A stretch of DNA of 64,000 nucleotides from Phycisphaerales bacterium (GTDB taxonomy: Bacteria; Planctomycetota; Phycisphaerae; Phycisphaerales; UBA1924): positions 372,001-436,000 of the forward strand of contig JADJMV010000006.1 in NCBI GenBank assembly GCA_016709445.1. Direction: 5' to 3'. Position numbers and translations under genes: made by a program. Below are positions 59,503-64,000 of this stretch, piece after piece (position 1 is the first letter of the stretch; every line of letters starts with the position of its first letter). Below the pieces are notes generated by a model that did not search any database, was not told the DNA's origin, and saw nothing but the letters and a program-made list of their open reading frames with translations.

Positions 59503-60313
59503 TTGCTGCGAGCCAGACGAAGCCCAGCCCTGCTCACCGCGGGAAGCCTCCCCTGCCGGAAGGCCGCCCGGGGTGGGTTCACGTTGGTCGAGTTGCTTGT
59601 CGTGATCGCAATTTTGGCGACCCTGATCGCGATTCTGCTCCCGACGCTGAGCTTTAGCGTCGGTGCGGCCCGGAAAGTTCCGGTGCCAGGTTTCTCTCAG
59701 GACAATCGGGTTTGATTTCAGCGTGTTCGCGGACGCGACGCTCCACGGCGATCGGGGCGACGACGCACGCGACCTTGGGGATCGATTCCGCCTTGAGACA
59801 TTCCAGGAATCGCAGTATGGGATCGGCGAGTTCTGGCGTTGGGGAGAAACCGAACTCCACACGCTTCCCGATGCGGAGAAGAACGATCCGATGCGCTGCG
59901 TTGCCGTGCGCGGCGAGTTGACACTGCGGCGCGGGGTGGCGTGCCGTTCGGGCGCGATCTCGCCGCCGGAGGCGGTTTCTTACGGCTTCAACGGCCGCCT
60001 CGATACGGCGCCCTACCGAGGGGGAAACCGTTGGATGCGGACCTCGCTCACGACCCAGATCGTCGAGGAGCCGGGCGTGCCGTTGGCGTGGGATGTGGAC
60101 GGCGCACAAGCCAAGCGCAACGGCGTGCAGCCGGTGTTCAGCGCGCCCAAGGCCGACGCCAAGTCGGGTCCCTTTGCCGGGGGCCTGTACTGGTTTCCCG
60201 CGATGCGGCACAACGGGAGCGTCAACGTGCTCTTCGTGGACCAGCACGTGGATTCCACCACGCGCCCTCTCGAAGAGTCCGATTGGCAGTGGTCCTTCTA
60301 CCCGACGCGGTAA
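59503..60313 (+). CDS. Third prepilin-type protein (frameshifted near 59670)
   Basis: A TTG start with GGAG upstream gives a 26-residue leader and then G|FTLVELLVVIAILATLI, so cleavage would follow the Gly, with Glu5 in the mature protein. A one-base shift near 59670 (FSVGAARKV against KFRCQVSLRTIGF) joins to a C-terminal part with DFSVFADATLHGDRG and a final RHNGSVNVLFVDQHV, the H-Xn-DG region with Q in place of G. Total about 269 residues. It is less similar to the pair at 7.7-9.8 kb and may be a minor pilin. Confidence 0.7.
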
Positions 60314-60325
60314 CGCCCGGCCGGT

Positions 60326-61846
60326 ATGTCACTCAAGTCCCGATTTGCGATTCTCCTCGTCCTCCTCGGAGGAGCCGTGGTGGCCAACTTGGCGATCTCG
60401 GTCTGGTCCATCGGACTCCTCGACCGGGAGCAGCGGTGGGCCAGCGAGCAGATCGGCACCGTGCTTGCGCCCCTGCACCGGCTCAATCGCGCCGTCTGGT
60501 CGCAGAGCCGGCAGCTCGGCCGGGAAGGATTCGGCTGGTTCTCAACCGAAGCGGAGGCGAACCCGCCGGCGCCGACCACAGCCGAGGCTCGCTCGGCCTT
60601 CTCCGACCTGCAGACCGCGGCGATGGACTCCCTCGCCGACCTGGACAAGACGGCCAGCGGGGCGATGCGATCGGGGGTCAATACCACCCGGAACATCCGG
60701 GAAAGACTGCAGCGCAGCGGCACTGCAGCTGAGCTCTGGTTTGGGACCGGGACCGAAGCGGCGCGCATCACGGCGCTGCAGGAGCTCTACGAGCTGCATG
60801 AACTGGTCGAACGCATCGAGGCGAGGCTCATTCAGGAGGCTCCCCTCGCCTCGGAGTATTCGGTCGGTGTGCGTCGCCGCCTGGGCATCACGCTGGCGGC
60901 ATCGGTGCTGCTCGTCGGTCTCTTCCTGCTTCTGGCGGACAGGCTGTTCCGGCGATGGGTGCTGGTGAAAGCCGAGCTCCTCCGGCGTGGCGCCGAGGTG
61001 TTTGGAACCGGCGACCTCTCCCACCGAATTCCTGTCCGCGGAGATGACGAACTCGACCGGGCAGCGGGGCGCCTCAACGAGATGGCCGGGACCATCATGG
61101 CGATGCAGGCCGAACGCATCGAGCGCGAGCGGCTGGCAGCCATCGGCGAGATGGCCCGGCGAGTGGCCCACAATATCCGCAACCCGCTTGCCGGGATTCG
61201 GTCCCTCGCCGAACTCTCGATGCACGAGATTCCTCCGAACTCGCCGCTCGCCGACCACCAGCACCGGATCATCAGGACCGTCGATCGCTTTGGCGGGTGG
61301 CTCAATGAATTGCTGAGCGTCTCGACCGTCCTCGAGGTCAGCCTGCGGCCGACGGAGATCCGCCCCTGGCTCACAGGGCTCATCGATGCGCTCGGCCCGA
61401 TGGCCGACGATCGGGCGGTCCGGCTGGTGCTCGACGATGCCGGGGCCCCGGCGACCGCGCCGATGGACCGGCGCCATTTGGAACACGCCGTCTCCGCCGT
61501 CGTCACGAACGCCATCGAGATTTCGCCGAGGGGTGGAACCGTCACGATCCGCGTCCGTGAGGTGGACGCGGACACCTGGGATCTCTGCGTCGAGGATGAT
61601 GGGCCGGGAATAGGAGAGGAAGCCCTTGCGAACCTCTTCCGACCCTACTTCACCACCAAGAAGGGTGGCACTGGCATAGGTCTTGCAATCGCTCAACGGG
61701 TTGTTCGGGAGCACCACGGCACCATTCGAGCCGAGAACCTCCCCTTCGAACCTTCCCGACCCGTCGGAACGGGGCCGGGGGCGAGATTCAGGATCGAACT
61801 TCCCTTGGCAACGGCCGGAACTTCGGCCACAATTAGCCAGGAGTGA
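60326..61846 (+). CDS. Membrane sensor histidine kinase (NtrB/AtoS-like)
   Basis: A 506-residue kinase. Two membrane helices (about 8-30 and 190-212) flank a helical exterior domain; a HAMP domain follows (RWVLVKAELLRRGAEVFGTGDLSHRI), then the H-box with H282 in RRVAHNIRNPLAGI, an N-box VTNAIEIS and glycine boxes DDGPGIG and KKGGTGIGLAIA. This is the class that pairs with sigma-54 activators. It overlaps the response regulator by 4 bp (GTGA). Confidence 0.92.
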   Translation: MSLKSRFAILLVLLGGAVVANLAISVWSIGLLDREQRWASEQIGTVLAPLHRLNRAVWSQSRQLGREGFGWFSTEAEANPPAPTTAEARSAFSDLQTAAMDSLADLDKTASGAMRSGVNTTRNIRERLQRSGTAAELWFGTGTEAARITALQELYELHELVERIEARLIQEAPLASEYSVGVRRRLGITLAASVLLVGLFLLLADRLFRRWVLVKAELLRRGAEVFGTGDLSHRIPVRGDDELDRAAGRLNEMAGTIMAMQAERIERERLAAIGEMARRVAHNIRNPLAGIRSLAELSMHEIPPNSPLADHQHRIIRTVDRFGGWLNELLSVSTVLEVSLRPTEIRPWLTGLIDALGPMADDRAVRLVLDDAGAPATAPMDRRHLEHAVSAVVTNAIEISPRGGTVTIRVREVDADTWDLCVEDDGPGIGEEALANLFRPYFTTKKGGTGIGLAIAQRVVREHHGTIRAENLPFEPSRPVGTGPGARFRIELPLATAGTSATISQE

Positions 61847-63261
61847 GGCGAAATTTGGCCAGTGTGCTGATCATCGAAGATGAGGACACCCTGCGGTATA
61901 CCTTCGGGAAGGCCCTTGAGCGGGCGGGTCTGGAGGTGGTGGGTCTCCCGGCGATTGCGGATGCCCGTCTCGTTCGCGAGGGGCGGGAATTCGACGCCGT
62001 CGTCACCGACGTCAACCTCAGCGGTGCCGATGACGGGATCGACTATGTCCGCGAGTTGCGTGCGGAGGGCTTCGAGGGGCCGATCCTGGTCGTCACCGGG
62101 TACGGCACTGTCGAGAGCGCGGTGGCCGCCATGAAGGCCGGCGCCGACGATTTCCTCCAGAAGCCCGTCGTGCTTGAGGAGTTGGTCCGCCTCGTTCGCC
62201 GGATGCTCGAGACTCGGGCGTTGCGATCTCGTGTCAAGCTCTACGAGCGGCTCGAGCGGGTCCGCGGCGCGGACGCGGAGATCCTCGGCGACAGTGAGGC
62301 CTGGAGGCGGACGCTGGAACTGTCCGAGCGGCTCGCGGCGCTGCCGATCTCCAGACCCGAGGGACAGAGCCGGGGCAGCGCGCTTCCCACCATGCTCCTT
62401 CTGGGCGAGACGGGGACCGGCAAGGGGCTGCTCGCCCGGCACATCCATGAGTGTGCCGAGCGCGGCGCCGAGGGCCGCCGCGGACCCACCCCGTTCGTGC
62501 ACATCAATTGCACCGCGTTGCCGCCGAGCCTGGTGGAGTCGGAATTGTTCGGGCACGAGAAGGGCGCCTTCACCGATGCCAAGGGGGCACGGGAAGGGCT
62601 CTTCGAAATGGCCGAAGGAGGCACGATTTTCCTCGACGAGATCGGGGACATGCCCCTGGAACTCCAGGCCAAGATCCTGACGGTCGTGGAGCAGGGCGTC
62701 TTCCGACGGGTTGGTGGTTCGCGTGAGCGGCGGGTGAGTGCGCGGCTCATCGCGGCCACCAATGTTGACCTGGCGGGTCGGGCCGAGACCGGGGCTTTCC
62801 GCCGCGATTTGTACTACCGCCTCAACGCCTTCACGGTGCAGATCCCGCGTCTCCGAGACCGCGAGAACGATGCAGTGGCGATCGCCGAGGAGATGCTCCG
62901 CCGCTTCGGCCGCGAGTTTGGGCGTGGCGATCTGGAGCTCGGCGATGAGGCCCGCCGGGCCATCCTGGCGCACGCCTGGCCGGGCAATGTCCGCGAACTC
63001 CTGAACGTGGTCCAGCGGGCGGCGCTGCTCTGCCAGACCGGGGTGGTCTCCGCGTCGGATCTGGGCTTGGGGTCGGTCAACGATCGGCAGCGGGCCGCGC
63101 ACGCGTTTGAATACGATGAATCTGCCGGCCCCGCGAAATTGCGGTTCGACTTTGAGTCCGGGGAGCACACCGCCGAAAGTGTGGAACGGGAGCTCATTAT
63201 CCAGGCACGACCTGCTCTCCGTCTCGGTGTGCGCCTGGGAGGCGTACGACGCGAGCGTTGA
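61843..63261 (+). CDS. NtrC-family sigma-54-dependent response regulator lacking its DNA-binding domain
   Basis: A 472-residue protein. The receiver has VLIIEDED and phospho-acceptor D56 in VVTDVN; the AAA+ core has LLLGETGTGKG, GHEKGAFTDA (GAFTDA rather than GAFTGA, a known natural variant; from G241), GGTIFLDEIGDMP and AWPGNVRELLNVVQRA. The C-terminus stops at ESVERELIIQ, exactly where a Fis-type helix-turn-helix normally begins, and then runs 18 unrelated residues to a stop. The next frame starts without an N-terminus at the same place, so a deletion or misjoin near 63205 is likely. Confidence 0.85.
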   Translation: MRRNLASVLIIEDEDTLRYTFGKALERAGLEVVGLPAIADARLVREGREFDAVVTDVNLSGADDGIDYVRELRAEGFEGPILVVTGYGTVESAVAAMKAGADDFLQKPVVLEELVRLVRRMLETRALRSRVKLYERLERVRGADAEILGDSEAWRRTLELSERLAALPISRPEGQSRGSALPTMLLLGETGTGKGLLARHIHECAERGAEGRRGPTPFVHINCTALPPSLVESELFGHEKGAFTDAKGAREGLFEMAEGGTIFLDEIGDMPLELQAKILTVVEQGVFRRVGGSRERRVSARLIAATNVDLAGRAETGAFRRDLYYRLNAFTVQIPRLRDRENDAVAIAEEMLRRFGREFGRGDLELGDEARRAILAHAWPGNVRELLNVVQRAALLCQTGVVSASDLGLGSVNDRQRAAHAFEYDESAGPAKLRFDFESGEHTAESVERELIIQARPALRLGVRLGGVRRER

Positions 63262-64000
63262 TCCCTTCACGGGGCACACGGAGGATCCCGAGCACGCCCA
63301 CCTCTTCAGGCTTGACCTGACCTTTCGTGGGCTCGTGAATCCCCCCGGCCCGCTGGGGCTGAACGGGGATCCGTTCGACCCGTACGCGTACGGCCCGTCG
63401 CCCGTTGTCGGGTTTCTCGATCTCGATGTCGACGACGAGCACGACACCGGGGGTGAGCTCGGCGCTGCCGCCGAGATCCGGTACCTCGCCAACGTCGGCC
63501 GGTTTGGCCGGCGGCCCTACGGCTCGCTCGGCGACCGCGCGGCGGCCTCCCGAGGCGGGATCGACGGCGACTTCTACACCTCGCCGCAGTACGAGCGTTC
63601 CGGGGCGGACTTTTCCCTGGTGCTGTGCGGCTGCTTTACGCCCACGGTGCTCGTGCTCGATGGCGATGGCGATGGACTGTTCGAGGTCGACGAGCGATGG
63701 CTCGTCACGGGACGATTCTTCGAGCGAGCCCAGGGCTATCGGGACGCCAGCGCCGCATTCAATGGCAGCGCACCGGGTCTCTACGATCCGATGGTGACGC
63801 TCCTGTTCGAGAACGATTCCCTGCTCGGAGTGACCACCGTTTCGCTCGTCTGGGCCTTGGACCCCACCGGCGCCGCCGAGATGGCGGGTGCGCCCGTGGA
63901 GCCCATCGACCTCGACGTCTCAAACCAGAACTGTCTCGCCGAAGCGCTGAGCGACATTATCGATGGGGCCAATGGCGGCGGCATCTCCGGCCCCGCATGG
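63179..64000 (+). CDS. Exported-type protein fragment (both ends uncertain)
   Basis: An open frame from about 63179 to the window end, with protein-like content from RHDLLSVSVCAWEAYDASVD onward. It contains FRLDLTFRGLVNPPGPLG, GFLDLDVDDEHDTGGELGA, RYLANVGRFG and an acidic LDGDGDGLFEVDERW that resembles a calcium-binding EF-hand/dockerin-like loop. There is no signal peptide: the N-terminus seems lost at the junction with the response regulator near 63205. The first in-frame GTG (63179) is inside the upstream gene. Family unknown. Confidence 0.5.
   Translation, partial: MWNGSSLSRHDLLSVSVCAWEAYDASVDPFTGHTEDPEHAHLFRLDLTFRGLVNPPGPLGLNGDPFDPYAYGPSPVVGFLDLDVDDEHDTGGELGAAAEIRYLANVGRFGRRPYGSLGDRAAASRGGIDGDFYTSPQYERSGADFSLVLCGCFTPTVLVLDGDGDGLFEVDERWLVTGRFFERAQGYRDASAAFNGSAPGLYDPMVTLLFENDSLLGVTTVSLVWALDPTGAAEMAGAPVEPIDLDVSNQNCLAEALSDIIDGANGGGISGPAW

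Noticed and set aside
61693..63492. 599-codon minus-strand frame opposite the NtrC-type regulator
   Set aside because: Antisense shadow; the plus strand has complete receiver and AAA+ motifs.
1..64000. CRISPR arrays, tRNA or rRNA genes, insertion sequences, phage genes
   Set aside because: No regularly spaced repeats, no cloverleaf with a tRNA consensus end, no rRNA stretches and no transposase or integrase motifs were seen by eye.

Overview
The window is GC-rich, gene-dense bacterial DNA and most resembles a member of the Planctomycetota, probably class Phycisphaerae. The support is indirect: three ECF sigma/membrane-regulator pairs in 64 kb, prepilins that keep the FTLIELLVVIAI leader but end in long C-terminal domains, a CRYDLRG...CPECG zinc-ribbon membrane protein, large envelope proteins without clear homologues, and frequent 4-bp start/stop overlaps (ATGA, GTGA, TTGA). 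No rRNA, tRNA, CRISPR array, insertion sequence or phage gene was seen.

Layout. 1-3.3 kb (minus): an SDR reductase, a small membrane protein, an ECF sigma factor with its membrane partner, and a secretin-like coiled-coil protein. 3.5-4.6 kb: prfB (release factor 2) with a frameshift site. 4.6-12 kb: a DUF1294 protein, a ThrE-type exporter, a zinc-ribbon protein, a RidA protein, two tandem prepilins and a DUF4139 surface protein. 12-21 kb: a 1008-residue FAD/Fe-S oxidoreductase, a CDGSH protein, a MoxR ATPase, a zincin, SppA and the pyrH-frr pair. 21.3-32.1 kb: the most unusual locus, a tightly overlapping nine-gene run made of a von Willebrand factor A protein with a TonB/TolA-like membrane helix, an ExbB/TolQ channel protein, two ExbD/TolR proteins, four large exported or membrane proteins of unknown function, and a tRNA-binding-domain protein. 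32-36.4 kb: two more ECF sigma loci, one of whose membrane partners carries a pilin-like exterior domain. 36.5-41.3 kb: rpmI-rplT, a site-2 protease, an agmatinase-family enzyme, a membrane protein and galactokinase. 41.2-49.3 kb: peptide (POT), AbgT and nucleoside (CNT) transporters, an M61 peptidase and a P-loop kinase. 49.3-59.4 kb: glycan-use genes (BtpA/SgcQ, a GH2-like enzyme, a six-hairpin protein, an ABC importer without ATPase, a GH172 protein). 59.5-64 kb: a third prepilin, an NtrB/NtrC-type pair and a partial exported protein.

How the genes work together. The ExbB/ExbD/VWA run reads as one machine: a proton-driven inner-membrane motor whose transducer ends in a metal-dependent adhesion domain rather than a TonB domain, coupled to periplasmic helical-repeat proteins. 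The 49-59 kb block reads as uptake and breakdown of an oligosaccharide. The sigma loci look like envelope-sensing switches.

Quality caveat. Twelve recognisable genes are broken by single-base frameshifts, several in or beside G or C runs, and one more carries an in-frame TGA. Essential pyrH is among them. This pattern fits residual indel errors from long-read assembly better than gene decay, so the broken genes are listed here as whole genes with the break noted. The frameshift in prfB is different: it sits exactly at the known regulatory site, although the stop there is TAA rather than TGA.
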